Assembly (NCBI GenBank): GCA_041484195.1
Contig: JBGPHC010000002.1
Span: forward strand, 211,687-275,686
Source of the DNA: PSRI01 sp041484195
GTDB taxonomy: Bacteria > Bacteroidota > Bacteroidia > Chitinophagales > Chitinophagaceae
Length of the DNA: 64,000 nt
Direction of reading: 5' to 3'
Part shown: piece by piece, positions 9,186 to 19,024 of the stretch
How the letters are laid out: the number at the start of each line of letters is the position of its first letter
Numbering within the stretch: position 1 is the stretch's first letter
The notes under the pieces: model-generated
Databases searched by the model: none
Seen by the model: the letters and a program-made list of their open reading frames with translations, nothing else
Told to the model about the DNA's origin: nothing
Translations under genes and position numbers: made by a program

Positions 9186-11093
9186 CTATTTTTTGGTGAA
9201 GGTTATTTGTTCGCTATAGAATTTCTTTAGTTGCTGAATGTCTTTGTTCCATTTTTCAAAAGCAGCCTTAGGCAGGCGCGTATTTTTAATAATCAGTTCC
9301 TTCTTATACAATAATTTATCACCCGCAATCTTATAATTGATGCTGAAGCTATAATCCTGCTGATCAACTTTCAATGCCGGAGGAGTCTCCGCAATTTTGT
9401 ACCCGGTAGGAATAGTCAATTCTGTTTCATGGATAAGGTGATGTTTATATCCAAACACCCAGTCCTGCTGGCGGTCTTCGGTTTTTATTTCATACTCTTC
9501 CATTTCCTTCCTGAAATCCATTTCCAGATAGAGATCATTGCCGAAATCCGATAAAGCATCTTTGTATTGCAGGTCATACTGTATTGTAAGATCGTTATTG
9601 CGATTATTCAAATCGGAATAAGTGAGGTTATTGATGATGTATCTGGTATTGTTCTCTGAAAGATAATTGGTCAATGCATCAGGGAGCTTGTCTTTCTTAA
9701 CTGAATGTATGCCTTCGAGTAACCATTCCTTGCTTTCTCCCTGCCATTTCTGTTCTATTTTCCCAACCAGACTGGTACCTTCTATTTTCAGGATTCTTTT
9801 TTCGTATTCTGTATTTTGGGTATATGGGCGGCCTGGAATTTTTTCCAGTAAATATGTATTTCCATTCTCGATCAGGACCTGTCTTCCCTGAATACGCTCC
9901 GCATATTGGTTAAATCCGATATAAGTTTCGGTAGCATCGAGGAAATAAAATTGATCCTTCAATTTTACCGCGCAGATCATATGGTTGTCAACTGCGAGAC
10001 AAGGTGTGGAATAATCATAAGCAATATGATTAGTGCCTATCCAGCACAGGCGGGCGTCAAAGCCTGATGTCACTAATAATTCCTTGGTAAGATTGGCCAT
10101 CCCCTTGCAATCGCCATATTTTTTTTTCAACACATCCTGTGCGCTTTCAGGCTTGAATCCTGCAATCCCATCTTCAAATGCGAGGTACCGAATATTATCC
10201 TGAACCCAATTGTATATGGCTTTGACCTTTTCCATATCTCCGTTTATGCCTCTTGTTATTTCCAGCGCCCTCCCTTTTATCACTGTTGCGTCATTCCCGA
10301 TTTGTGCCACCAGGCTCTTGTACCATGCGTATTGATCATCCAGCTTATTAAAATAAGTGATGCGTCCATCCTTACCGTCTGCGTATTTGCTCAGTACCAT
10401 CAGGTGCGGGTAAATATAGGATGGGCCAGGACTCTGAGCCTCATTTCTTCTGGCGGGCAGTTGCCGTATGGTATAAGTATATATATCTGCATCCTGGCGG
10501 CTGTCGTAGACCAGTTGCTTTTGTATCTTGAAAGTTGCAAAATTCATTTCTTTCAATTCCAGATGCATCCAGCGGGGAACTACAATTGTTACCTGCTTAT
10601 TTTCCACTTTCAATGCTTCAGAAAAAAATATGGTAGTAAAGTAACGGGGATCGTTTATTGTTTTTTCTATCTGTACCTCGCTCTCGGTACCCTTTTTTTC
10701 AAGTGGCAATTGAAAATAACAGACATGTGCGTCTGAGTAAAAAATATTTTCTACCGAATAATACTCATATTTAGGCTTTATATCCTTAGCCTTACTGCCG
10801 TCAACATATATCTTCACTTCATCAATGGTGGACTTATCATCATAAAATTCAACTACGGGGATGGCAGTCCTGAAGCTGTTACAATAGTAAGTAGTCTTGC
10901 TTTGTTCTTTTACCTGTACAGGGCTCTCATTCGTTCCCCGTGCCAGCACGAATTCGTAATGCTCAGTCTTATTTTTGATAACGATATTACTGTCATCCCA
11001 TGAAGGTAAGTGAGATGGAAAAGGGTTAGCCAACAAAGTTAAAGGGAAGTTTAGCTGGCTTATCAACAGGGTGCAAACAATCAAATTTCTCAT
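9186..11093 (-). CDS. Secreted DUF3857/transglutaminase-like protein
   Basis: After a signal peptide (MRNLIVCTLLISQLNFPLTLL) comes a DUF3857 beta domain (roughly residues 30-250). A transglutaminase-like core follows with a recognisable triad: Cys in KKYGDCKGMANL, His in AVDNHMICAV and Asp in YFLDATETYIG. A C-terminal beta region completes it. The ATG at 11093 is preferred because an upstream in-frame ATG at 11120 adds nine polar residues before the signal peptide. Such proteins are common secreted Bacteroidota proteins without an assigned substrate. It forms an operon with the next gene, whose core lacks the catalytic Cys. Confidence 0.75.
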   Translation of the reverse strand: MRNLIVCTLLISQLNFPLTLLANPFPSHLPSWDDSNIVIKNKTEHYEFVLARGTNESPVQVKEQSKTTYYCNSFRTAIPVVEFYDDKSTIDEVKIYVDGSKAKDIKPKYEYYSVENIFYSDAHVCYFQLPLEKKGTESEVQIEKTINDPRYFTTIFFSEALKVENKQVTIVVPRWMHLELKEMNFATFKIQKQLVYDSRQDADIYTYTIRQLPARRNEAQSPGPSYIYPHLMVLSKYADGKDGRITYFNKLDDQYAWYKSLVAQIGNDATVIKGRALEITRGINGDMEKVKAIYNWVQDNIRYLAFEDGIAGFKPESAQDVLKKKYGDCKGMANLTKELLVTSGFDARLCWIGTNHIAYDYSTPCLAVDNHMICAVKLKDQFYFLDATETYIGFNQYAERIQGRQVLIENGNTYLLEKIPGRPYTQNTEYEKRILKIEGTSLVGKIEQKWQGESKEWLLEGIHSVKKDKLPDALTNYLSENNTRYIINNLTYSDLNNRNNDLTIQYDLQYKDALSDFGNDLYLEMDFRKEMEEYEIKTEDRQQDWVFGYKHHLIHETELTIPTGYKIAETPPALKVDQQDYSFSINYKIAGDKLLYKKELIIKNTRLPKAAFEKWNKDIQQLKKFYSEQITFTKK

Positions 11094-11150
11094 GGGTTGG
11101 TAATGGGGATATGAAGGCAAGATAATGAATCATGTATTGTTAACAAATAA

Positions 11151-11184
11151 AACAACCCCTCCCGAAGAATCGGGAAGGGTTGTT
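11151..11184 (-). terminator. Rho-independent terminator of the RND operon
   Basis: A 15-bp stem with one mismatch (11151-11165 with 11170-11184) and a 4-base loop is followed on the minus strand by a T-rich run. It lies just past the stop of the RND permease gene at 11218 and before the DUF3857 start, so it closes the efflux operon. Confidence 0.8.
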
Positions 11185-11217
11185 TATAAAAACCAAAACC
11201 AACGTGTACTTTATTAC

Positions 11218-14200
11218 TTAGGTTTTCTTGAATCCCAGGTATCTGGGGAACATCGGCTTTCGCTGAATGACCCTTCTCCAAATCCACATGATGAATACTA
11301 AAATGAAAAAGAAAGGCCCTGTGAATCCCAAAAGGGCCACCCATTTAGTGCCGTAGAATTTGCTCATTGGCCTCCGCAGCCTTTCCGACACCAGGTACAT
11401 GGAAGGCACCATCAGCAGGGTCATGAAGAATGCGAAGATCAAACCGAAAATAAGCGTCCAGGATAAAGGACCCCAGAACACCACGCTGTCTCCGCCGAAG
11501 AAAATATGAGGGTTGAGATTTTGCAGAAAGCTAACCCAATTAATATTCAGTCCAACTGCCAGGGGCAAAAGGCCGAGTATGGTGGCAAGGGCGGTCAGCA
11601 ACACGGGAATGATACGGATCTTACCCGCCTGAACGGCCGCTTCCCTGGTGCGATAGCCGCGGCTCCGCAATTCATCAGTAAAATCAATCAGCAGGATGGC
11701 ATTCTTTACCACAATGCCGGCCAGTCCCACTATCCCCAATGCCACCATGATCAGGGGCATGGTCATTCCCGTAATTGCGAATCCGAAAAACACACCTATA
11801 ATGCTGAAAAATATCTCATTCAAAACGATGAATGGTTTACTGAGCGAATTGAACTGCAGGACCAGTATGCCGAAGATCATCCCCAGTGCAATGATGAGAG
11901 CCGTAAAGAGGAAGCTCAGAGATTCCTGCTGATCTTCCTGCTGGCCGCCTGTCTGTCGAATGATCACATTATCGGGTTTGCCGCTGAAATTCGCTACGGC
12001 CTGCCCGATTTGTAAATTCACTTTATTGGGGTCATATCCATCGATCAGGTTCGAATAAATTGTAATCAGGCGTTTGAGGTTCTTACGCTTGACACCTCCC
12101 AGCGTATTGGTGTAGTCGAATTTCACCACATTGCTGATGGGCACCTGCCTCACCTGCCCGGTATTGAAGTCCCGGTAAGTAATCTTAAGATTCTGGAGGT
12201 CTGTGAGGTTATTTCGCAACAGATCGGAATAGCGGATCTGGATCTTGTATTCGTCCTCTCCTTCTTTTAGTTTGCTGGCCTCCCTGCCAAAAAGGGCGGT
12301 CCTTAATTCCATCCCGATCTGACCGGTACTCAAACCTTCCCGGAGGGCCCTCTCACGGTCAACAGTAAGCGTAAGTTCCGGCTTGGTTACGTCCACATCC
12401 AGCTTTAGTTTTTCAACGCCCGGAATATTCACACTGTCCAGGTAATTTTTAAGATTGACAGAAGTCCTGACCAATTCATCAAAATCCTCACCCACTACTT
12501 CGATATTGATGGGAGCCCCGCTGGCGGGTCCGTTTTGTAAACCCGAGATGCTCACTTCTGCTCCGGGAATTTCAGTGATCACTTTACGGAGACTGTCCAC
12601 ATATACCGATGTCTTTTGTCCCATCCGTTTATCATATTCCACAAATGAAATCTGGATCCTGCCGAGGTTAGATTGGGTTCCTCTCTCACCCTGAAATGGA
12701 TCGGTAGCGCCCACGGCCACGTTGGAGATCACCGACTCCACAATGGGATTATTTTCACCCAGCACCTGAAATACTTTTCCTTCCAGCAGGTTCGTCACGC
12801 TGTCTGTAACTTCTGTTCGGGTACCCACCGGCATTTTCAGGTAAACATATACGATTTGCGGATCGCCTGTAGGAAAGAATTCAGTCTTGGTACGGCCCGT
12901 ACTGATGGATGCAAACAACATTCCGAAAGCCAGTAGGAAAGCGCCGAAAACAGATGCTATCAACCATCCCGGACGGCTGCCTTTCAAGGCCCAGCGCAGG
13001 CCCCTCTCATAACGGTTCATGAGAGCCGGCAATACTTTCATCTGGAAACCATGGATCAGATCCCGAAGAACATAACGATTCAAGACGACGAGTGCTACCA
13101 TGATCAGGAAGAAATTGGCCGCGCCATGAAATTGAGCCAGGTGCAAAATTAAACCCATGGCTACAAAGAGCCAAAACCATTTCTTTTTAAATAAAGCGCT
13201 CCTGCGTTCCGGATCGGGATAATGCTCCGGCTTCATGAAGGTGGTGGCAAATACCGGATTGATGAGGAATGCCACGGCCAGCGAAGCCGTTAGAGTCAAT
13301 ATCAATATGGCAGGCAGATAAATCATGAATTTTCCAATGATGCCCGGCCAGAACAATAGCGGAAAAAAAGGAGCCAGGGTAGTCACCGTTCCCGAAAGTA
13401 CCGGCGCAAAAATTTCGCCCGCGGCCATCTTGGCCGATTTCACAATCGGCATGCGGCCATTGTTGAAGATGCGGTGCGTATTCTCAATCACCACAATGGC
13501 ATCGTCCACAATGATTCCCAGGCCAAACAGGAGTGCAAAAAGCACTATAAAATTGAGCGTGATATTGGTGCCGATGATGATGCTCGCCGAAGGGAGGAAC
13601 ATGAATGCCACAAATACACTCAATGGCACACTCAGGGCTACAAAGAATGCATTGCTCACACCCATGAAGAACATGAGTACCAGCAGAACGAGGATGAATC
13701 CGATCACGATCGTATTGATCAGATCATTAAATGAGGTCCTTGTGGGAAGGCTCTGGTCACCGCTGATCGTTACATTCAGGTCCTTCGGCAGTTCGGTCCT
13801 TTTCATTTCATCCACGATGGCGTTGATCTTTTCAGAAGTATTGATCAGGTTCTCACCCGATCTTTTCACGATCTGAAGAGTCACCACATTCTTGCGATCG
13901 ATGCGGGAATAGCTTTCCTTCTCTTTCACCGTGTCCACAATCCTCGCGATATCCCGGAGATAGATAGCCTGTCCGAAAATATTTTTTATAACAATTTTCT
14001 GCATATCATCAGCCGAAACAAATTGCCCCTTTATTTGAATGGTGGGCTGCATGTCGCCGATCCTGATATTTCCCGCGCTTATGTCCCTGTTTTCATTGGC
14101 AATGGCGTTGGCAATATCATTGAAACTGATCCCTGCGGCTTCCATCTTAAACTTGTCCAGGTTCACCTGAATTTCTCTTTCCGGCGCCCCGGCGATTTCG

Positions 14201-14763
14201 GCCTTATTCACTTCCCGCAATTCCTCAAAGCGGTCCTGCAATTTCTTGGCATATTCTTTCAGTTTCAGTCCGTCATAATTTCCGCTCACATTTACAAACA
14301 TGATTGGGAAATCTGAAAAACTCACTTCAATTACGTCAGGTTGCGAGGTGAGGTCTGTTGGCAGGTCGGTTTTGGCCTTGTCAACTGCGTCTTTCACTTT
14401 CTGCTTGGCCACATCCACTTTCACATTACTTTCAAATTCCACCAGAATACTGCTATAGTCCTGGATAGAAGTACTCTTTACATTCCTTATGCGGGCTCCT
14501 GTTATCGCCTTGATCTGTTTTTCAATCGGCCTCGTCACCAGGTTTTCCATATCCTTGGGCGAAGTGCCCGCATAAATGGTGGATACATAGATCTGTGGCA
14601 AAACGATATCCGGAAATCTTTCCTTGGGAAGCGTAGTGAAAATATTCAGCCCCACCATGGTGATCACAATCGTGGCTACATATGTGACCGTGCTATGATC
14701 AATGACCCAACTGGTCAGTTTGAATTCCCTGAACTTTTCTATGAATTTACCTTTGATGTTCAT
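11218..14763 (-). CDS. RND efflux pump permease (AcrB/MdtB superfamily)
   Basis: This is the proton-driven inner-membrane component of a tripartite efflux pump. The first helix is followed by a porter domain with PKDMENLVTRPIEKQIK. The paired aspartates of helix 4 stand in GLGIIVDDAIVVIENTH, and the conserved late motif is GIVGLAGIVVKNAILLIDF. At 1181 residues it is longer than typical AcrB (about 1050). Extra length lies in a hydrophobic insert in the middle (FWLFVAMGLILHLAQFHG and following helix), in a loop with NLNPHIFFGGDSVVFWGPL before the last helices, and in a C-terminal hydrophobic extension. It is the last gene of a TetR-TolC-MFP-RND operon. The substrate cannot be inferred. Confidence 0.93.
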   Translation of the reverse strand: MNIKGKFIEKFREFKLTSWVIDHSTVTYVATIVITMVGLNIFTTLPKERFPDIVLPQIYVSTIYAGTSPKDMENLVTRPIEKQIKAITGARIRNVKSTSIQDYSSILVEFESNVKVDVAKQKVKDAVDKAKTDLPTDLTSQPDVIEVSFSDFPIMFVNVSGNYDGLKLKEYAKKLQDRFEELREVNKAEIAGAPEREIQVNLDKFKMEAAGISFNDIANAIANENRDISAGNIRIGDMQPTIQIKGQFVSADDMQKIVIKNIFGQAIYLRDIARIVDTVKEKESYSRIDRKNVVTLQIVKRSGENLINTSEKINAIVDEMKRTELPKDLNVTISGDQSLPTRTSFNDLINTIVIGFILVLLVLMFFMGVSNAFFVALSVPLSVFVAFMFLPSASIIIGTNITLNFIVLFALLFGLGIIVDDAIVVIENTHRIFNNGRMPIVKSAKMAAGEIFAPVLSGTVTTLAPFFPLLFWPGIIGKFMIYLPAILILTLTASLAVAFLINPVFATTFMKPEHYPDPERRSALFKKKWFWLFVAMGLILHLAQFHGAANFFLIMVALVVLNRYVLRDLIHGFQMKVLPALMNRYERGLRWALKGSRPGWLIASVFGAFLLAFGMLFASISTGRTKTEFFPTGDPQIVYVYLKMPVGTRTEVTDSVTNLLEGKVFQVLGENNPIVESVISNVAVGATDPFQGERGTQSNLGRIQISFVEYDKRMGQKTSVYVDSLRKVITEIPGAEVSISGLQNGPASGAPINIEVVGEDFDELVRTSVNLKNYLDSVNIPGVEKLKLDVDVTKPELTLTVDRERALREGLSTGQIGMELRTALFGREASKLKEGEDEYKIQIRYSDLLRNNLTDLQNLKITYRDFNTGQVRQVPISNVVKFDYTNTLGGVKRKNLKRLITIYSNLIDGYDPNKVNLQIGQAVANFSGKPDNVIIRQTGGQQEDQQESLSFLFTALIIALGMIFGILVLQFNSLSKPFIVLNEIFFSIIGVFFGFAITGMTMPLIMVALGIVGLAGIVVKNAILLIDFTDELRSRGYRTREAAVQAGKIRIIPVLLTALATILGLLPLAVGLNINWVSFLQNLNPHIFFGGDSVVFWGPLSWTLIFGLIFAFFMTLLMVPSMYLVSERLRRPMSKFYGTKWVALLGFTGPFFFILVFIMWIWRRVIQRKPMFPRYLGFKKT

Positions 14764-14814
14764 GGTTCATTTCTTTTGTCTTTTTGAACAATACCCTTGC
14801 GTGATCCTACCAGT

Positions 14815-15993
14815 TTATTTAGTTTCAGTCGTGATCAACTGTCCTTCATATAAACCCTGGTAGCCTTGTGTGATCAGTAAATCTCCGGCCTTCAATCCAT
14901 CTTTTACTTCAATGTCTTCGCCATACACCGAGCCTACGGTTACCTTCCGTTTTCTCGCGTACATTTTGCCATTTTCAATAGACTGCACGAATACATATTT
15001 GCCTTTTTCATCGCTCTGTAGAGTGCCAATGGGGATCACCAGTGCATTATTGGTACTATAGTCTTCAATTCTCACTTGGGCCAATAAATTAGGTTTTAGC
15101 GAAGGATCATAAGGAATATGACATTCCACTATAAAGCCCCTTGAAGTTGCGCTGATGGTCTGGCTGACCAGGCTCACGGTTGATTTCAGGTACTTATTAA
15201 GGTCGGGAATGAAAATCTCCACCGGCGTTCCCTTCTTTACGCTGCTGAGGTAGGTTTCGGGAATATCGGCAGTCACTTTGAGTCCTTTGACTGTGCTCAC
15301 AATTTTCACCTGAGGGTTGCTTCCCGTGAATCCAGTAAAATTCTCGCCCACGCGGATATTAAGCTCGTCGAGAATACCTGTAACAGGAGCCGGCACCCTG
15401 GTCAGTTCAATCTGCTCCTTAAGTACCGCAATCTGTCTTTCTACCTGTTCCACATTATTCTTCGCGGAAATGACCTGCATCTCTGTTCCAATATTCTGAT
15501 CCCAGAGATTCTTCTGACGCTGATATACGTCTTTTGCAAAAGCCAATTGTGTCTCCAACTGCTTTTCCTGTTGCTCCTGCACCAATGCATCCGTTTCCAG
15601 GAGTAACTGGCCTTTCTTAACCAGGTCCCCCTTTTTCACATAAATTTTCGTCACGATATTCGGCATACCCATGCTCGTGCGGGGTGACACGAATACTATT
15701 TCGTCGGCATCCACCTTGCCCTGGAGGTCAATATAATGGCTGAAGCTTCGCAAAGCAAGAGGGGATACTGCCACTAATTTCGCCTTGGCGGTGCTGAGGT
15801 AAGTGGTGTCCATTTTAGCGATTTCAGATTCCAGTCGGGTTATCTCCGCATTGAGTTTTGCCTGCTGCGCCTTCAGCGAATCCAGCCTTATTTTTTTCGA
15901 ATACAATTCGGGTTTGCCGTCCTTATTTGCCGTGCCGCAGGAAACCGCTGCCAACAGGGTCGTTCCTATGATAAGGTTCACTATCTTTTGCAT
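14815..15993 (-). CDS. RND periplasmic adaptor (membrane fusion) lipoprotein
   Basis: The adaptor links the RND permease to the TolC channel. The N-terminus has a lipobox (TTLLAAVSCG), so it should be a lipid-anchored periplasmic protein. A coiled coil follows at about residues 28-65 (LDSLKAQQAKLNAEITRLES). The biotinyl-lipoyl-like half-motifs are VKKGDLVKKGQLLLETDAL and APVTGILDELNIRVGENF, separated by a second helical hairpin. The C-terminal beta domain ends with DGLKAGDLLITQGYQGLYEG. The gene lies between the outer-membrane channel and permease genes, 51 bases before the latter. Confidence 0.92.
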   Translation of the reverse strand: MQKIVNLIIGTTLLAAVSCGTANKDGKPELYSKKIRLDSLKAQQAKLNAEITRLESEIAKMDTTYLSTAKAKLVAVSPLALRSFSHYIDLQGKVDADEIVFVSPRTSMGMPNIVTKIYVKKGDLVKKGQLLLETDALVQEQQEKQLETQLAFAKDVYQRQKNLWDQNIGTEMQVISAKNNVEQVERQIAVLKEQIELTRVPAPVTGILDELNIRVGENFTGFTGSNPQVKIVSTVKGLKVTADIPETYLSSVKKGTPVEIFIPDLNKYLKSTVSLVSQTISATSRGFIVECHIPYDPSLKPNLLAQVRIEDYSTNNALVIPIGTLQSDEKGKYVFVQSIENGKMYARKRKVTVGSVYGEDIEVKDGLKAGDLLITQGYQGLYEGQLITTETK

Positions 15994-16031
15994 GACTGAT
16001 ATGATTTTATGAATGCTGTTAGTTTTTAAGA

Positions 16032-17384
16032 TTATAATTTTCCGATGGCTTTCTGGTAATCAATTTTTGCGATTATAGCCGAATACAAGGCAGCCAGGAA
16101 ATTGGTCTGCGCCTGCACCAAATCTGTTTGACTGGCGGTGATTTCAGTTTGACTGCCCAGGCCCTGCTCGTATTTTTTCTTAGTCTGGCCGTACACATTT
16201 TCTGCCAATTCCATATTCTTCTTCTGAAATTCCATGGTATTGATAGCCGCAGCGAAATTCAGCCTCGCCTGCGCCACATCGTTATCTATGGAAAGTTTAA
16301 GCATCTCCATCGTATTTCGGGTCTTGTTCAGTTGCAGTTGCGCTGACTTGATCCGGGCATCTCTTGCAAATCCGGCGAACAATGGAACCGTGAGCCGCAT
16401 GGTAACATAGGACGTGGTAAACCAGGTGCTCTCTTTGGTGAATATGTCCATGGTTTCGCGCTGTGCATTCTTACTGTATGCTCCGGTTAATGACAAGATG
16501 GGAAGGCTGCTAAGCTTGTACCGGCGAACATTGAATTCTTCCAGCCTGCGGGTGAGATCGAGAGATTGATAGTCTCTCCGGTCGCTGTATTTGTAAATGC
16601 CTTCGTCCAGGAGGCCTTCTTTCACCTGGTCATAACTCAGGGTATCCGTGAGCGATAGCGAATCTTGTACAGGCATACCCATGAGCAGTTTCATTCCCAG
16701 ATAGCCGTTGGCGATGCTAACATTGGTCTTTACTTTTTCGGTCTGCAGGTTAGACAATTGAACCTGGGTCTTATCAATGTCCAGCTTTTCAGCGAAACCG
16801 TTATTGTACAATTCCCGTGTATCGTGCAAGAGCTTTTCCGCCCTTGAAATATTTGAATCAAGAAGGAGCATCTGGTACCGTGATAATACCAATTGGTAGT
16901 AGATCTTGTAAATGTTGAGACGGATATTCTCTTCCGTCATCTCCACATACTTGGTGGCCAGATCCAAGGCCGTTTTCCTCGCCTGCAGTCCAACGAATAC
17001 CTGGCCGTCAAAAAGCAACTGGTTTAATTCGATAGTAGCCGCTGAATTATACTTGGTACCAAATTTTATGGGCACAAAGGATCCTGGCTGCCCGAAGAAA
17101 TCGCCGGGGACCAGGGTGGTGGGAATTTGCAGATAGTCGGTAATATAGCCGTTCGCGCTTACCTGTGGCAAAGCTGCGGAGGTAAAATCCCTATTGGTCT
17201 GGAACTGCAATTGATAATCAATAAGGGCGTTTTTAACCTGTGCGCTGTTCTTTCCGGCATAATCAATGCATTCCCTGACACTGAATGAATGTATTGCCGG
17301 CAACTTTGCCTGTGCCCATACCATTGGCGCAAACATCAGCAGCGCTGCCATCATCCAAGCTGTTCTAAATCCTGCTGTTTTCAT
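16032..17384 (-). CDS. TolC-family outer-membrane efflux protein
   Basis: The 450-residue protein has a signal peptide (AWMMAALLMFAPMVWAQA). Two repeats of long amphipathic helices with outer-membrane strands follow, the pattern of the OEP/TolC family. The conserved ends include YAGKNSAQVKNALIDYQLQ near the N-terminus and EQGLGSQTEITASQTDLVQA near the C-terminus. It would form the trimeric outer-membrane duct of the pump. Its start codon overlaps the end of the TetR gene by four bases, indicating translational coupling, and the adaptor gene follows after 38 bases. Confidence 0.92.
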   Translation of the reverse strand: MKTAGFRTAWMMAALLMFAPMVWAQAKLPAIHSFSVRECIDYAGKNSAQVKNALIDYQLQFQTNRDFTSAALPQVSANGYITDYLQIPTTLVPGDFFGQPGSFVPIKFGTKYNSAATIELNQLLFDGQVFVGLQARKTALDLATKYVEMTEENIRLNIYKIYYQLVLSRYQMLLLDSNISRAEKLLHDTRELYNNGFAEKLDIDKTQVQLSNLQTEKVKTNVSIANGYLGMKLLMGMPVQDSLSLTDTLSYDQVKEGLLDEGIYKYSDRRDYQSLDLTRRLEEFNVRRYKLSSLPILSLTGAYSKNAQRETMDIFTKESTWFTTSYVTMRLTVPLFAGFARDARIKSAQLQLNKTRNTMEMLKLSIDNDVAQARLNFAAAINTMEFQKKNMELAENVYGQTKKKYEQGLGSQTEITASQTDLVQAQTNFLAALYSAIIAKIDYQKAIGKL

Positions 17385-18001
17385 TGTTGGTTATTTTTTC
17401 GTTCGGTCATATATTGTAAGATCAGTTTGTGCCCCTTCAGGGAGGCCACACCATATAAGTAGTGTTCAATAATTTCTTTGGTAACACCTGCGAGCGTGTA
17501 ACGGCTTGCAGGAAACAAATTCACGTCAAAGGCGATCATCATTGACTCCAGGCGGAACTTGGAAATGACTTCCAGGTTGAGTTCCGGTCGAAATAACCCT
17601 TCACGGATTCCCCTCTCGAGATTGCTGTGTATGATCTTCAACAGGAATTCAATCTTATGCTTCCTGAATCTCTGATAAGCCTTGTGGTGAAATTTCTCCA
17701 TATCATGCAAAAGCATGGGATTCATGTTGCTGAATTGATCCATCACGGCATCCAGCGTGATGAATATTTCATCGATGGCATTTTGTGCTTTTCGTGTGCA
17801 TTGCATGCAATCGTCCTGCATATGATTGATCTCTTCTTCCACAACCGCATCCACCAGTTCATCCTTGTCGGCGAAATATTGATAGATCGTCTTTTTAGAC
17901 ATGCCCAACTGCGCCGCGATGTCATCCATTGATACGGATCGAATGCCATATTTCATGTACAGTTCCTCGGCCTTTTGCTTAATTCTGTCTCGTATTTCCA
18001 T
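17381..18001 (-). CDS. TetR/AcrR-family transcriptional regulator
   Basis: The N-terminal helix-turn-helix (VSMDDIAAQLGMSKKTIYQY, about residues 23-42) is followed by FADKDELVDAVVEEE and a helical ligand-binding domain without recognisable specificity. It is the first gene of the efflux operon and is translationally coupled to the TolC gene. It therefore most likely represses its own operon and responds to a pump substrate. Its promoter region (18002-18261) faces the divergent DUF502 gene. I did not find a convincing operator palindrome by eye. Confidence 0.9.
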   Translation of the reverse strand: MEIRDRIKQKAEELYMKYGIRSVSMDDIAAQLGMSKKTIYQYFADKDELVDAVVEEEINHMQDDCMQCTRKAQNAIDEIFITLDAVMDQFSNMNPMLLHDMEKFHHKAYQRFRKHKIEFLLKIIHSNLERGIREGLFRPELNLEVISKFRLESMMIAFDVNLFPASRYTLAGVTKEIIEHYLYGVASLKGHKLILQYMTERKNNQQ

Positions 18002-18261
18002 TGGCTCAAAATCGAAGTAAAACTATGGAAACTTTTATTGTTGCGAAAGTTTCCATCACGATTTTTGACCATTTGTCAGAAAAATGGAGTAGCTAAATCG
18101 AAAAACCTATTCCAGTTGGCTTTCCGAATTCAATTCCCGGGCTCAAATGCCCTTATTCTTCCAATGGCCAGATACTGCGACGGGTTCGATGGCCCAACCC
18201 CCTGCTTCTTATTTCTGAATACCATTCCCGAACTCTAATTTTGGTGGTGAAACCCAGCCAC

Positions 18262-18882
18262 ATGCCTAAGAAAAGTTTCATCCGGAAGCTATTGCAATAT
18301 TTTCTCCAGGGCCTGATCATTCTAGCCCCGATTGTGATAACGATATGGGCCGTTACCACCCTGTTCAATTTCATAGACAGAATATTGCCCAATCTGATCG
18401 AAGAACTTTTTCCGAACCTGAAGGACTTTTATATTACCGGCATGGGGTTCCTGGTAGTGATCCTGTTGGTATTGCTGGTGGGATATATCTCTTCCAATTT
18501 TGTAGTGGGCAAACTGGTAGAACTCTTTGACAATATCCTCCAGAAAACGCCCGGTATCAAGATCATTTACACTACGCTGAAAGATTTTTTTGAGGCCTTT
18601 GCCGGAAATAAGAGAAAATTCGACAAGGCAGTGCTGGTGAGCATTGACGCGCCCGATATCTGGAGGATTGGTTTTATTACCCAGGAGGACTTGCATGAAT
18701 TCGGGCTCCAGGATTTCGTTGCGGTATATGTGCCTCACTCTTATGGATTCGTAGGCCAGCTCTTCTTCGTGAAAAAGCAAAGAGTGAAACTACTTACAGA
18801 TATCAGTTCAGCCGAAGCCATGAAATTTGTGATTTCCGGCGGTGTAACCGAAATAGAAGAGGATGCAAAAACGGAGAATTAG
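18262..18882 (+). CDS. DUF502 family membrane protein
   Basis: The protein has two transmembrane helices (about residues 12-35 and 55-80) and a soluble C-terminal part. Family signatures include FLQGLIILAPIVITIWAVTT near the start and PGIKIIYTTLKDFFEAFAG in the middle. The ATG at 18262 (MPKKSFIRKLLQYF) matches the family start, while an earlier TTG at 18241 adds seven unrelated residues. DUF502 proteins are widespread bacterial inner-membrane proteins of unknown function. It is divergent from the TetR gene and looks monocistronic. Confidence 0.85.
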   Translation: MPKKSFIRKLLQYFLQGLIILAPIVITIWAVTTLFNFIDRILPNLIEELFPNLKDFYITGMGFLVVILLVLLVGYISSNFVVGKLVELFDNILQKTPGIKIIYTTLKDFFEAFAGNKRKFDKAVLVSIDAPDIWRIGFITQEDLHEFGLQDFVAVYVPHSYGFVGQLFFVKKQRVKLLTDISSAEAMKFVISGGVTEIEEDAKTEN

Positions 18883-19024
18883 GAAATATCCCCGCCGCGC
18901 TTGTGAAATCATCATATCGCTAAAGTATTTACCTCAGAACCAGGCATAGCATTCAAATTTTGAGCATTTTTCATTTTATTTTCGGTGGAATGACTAATCA
19001 GCTTAATTGTGCTGCCCGAATGTT

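Noticed and set aside
11506..12015. Open frame of 169 codons opposite the RND permease
   Set aside because: Composition (many His, Gln, Gly) is that of an antisense shadow and the permease on the other strand is certain.
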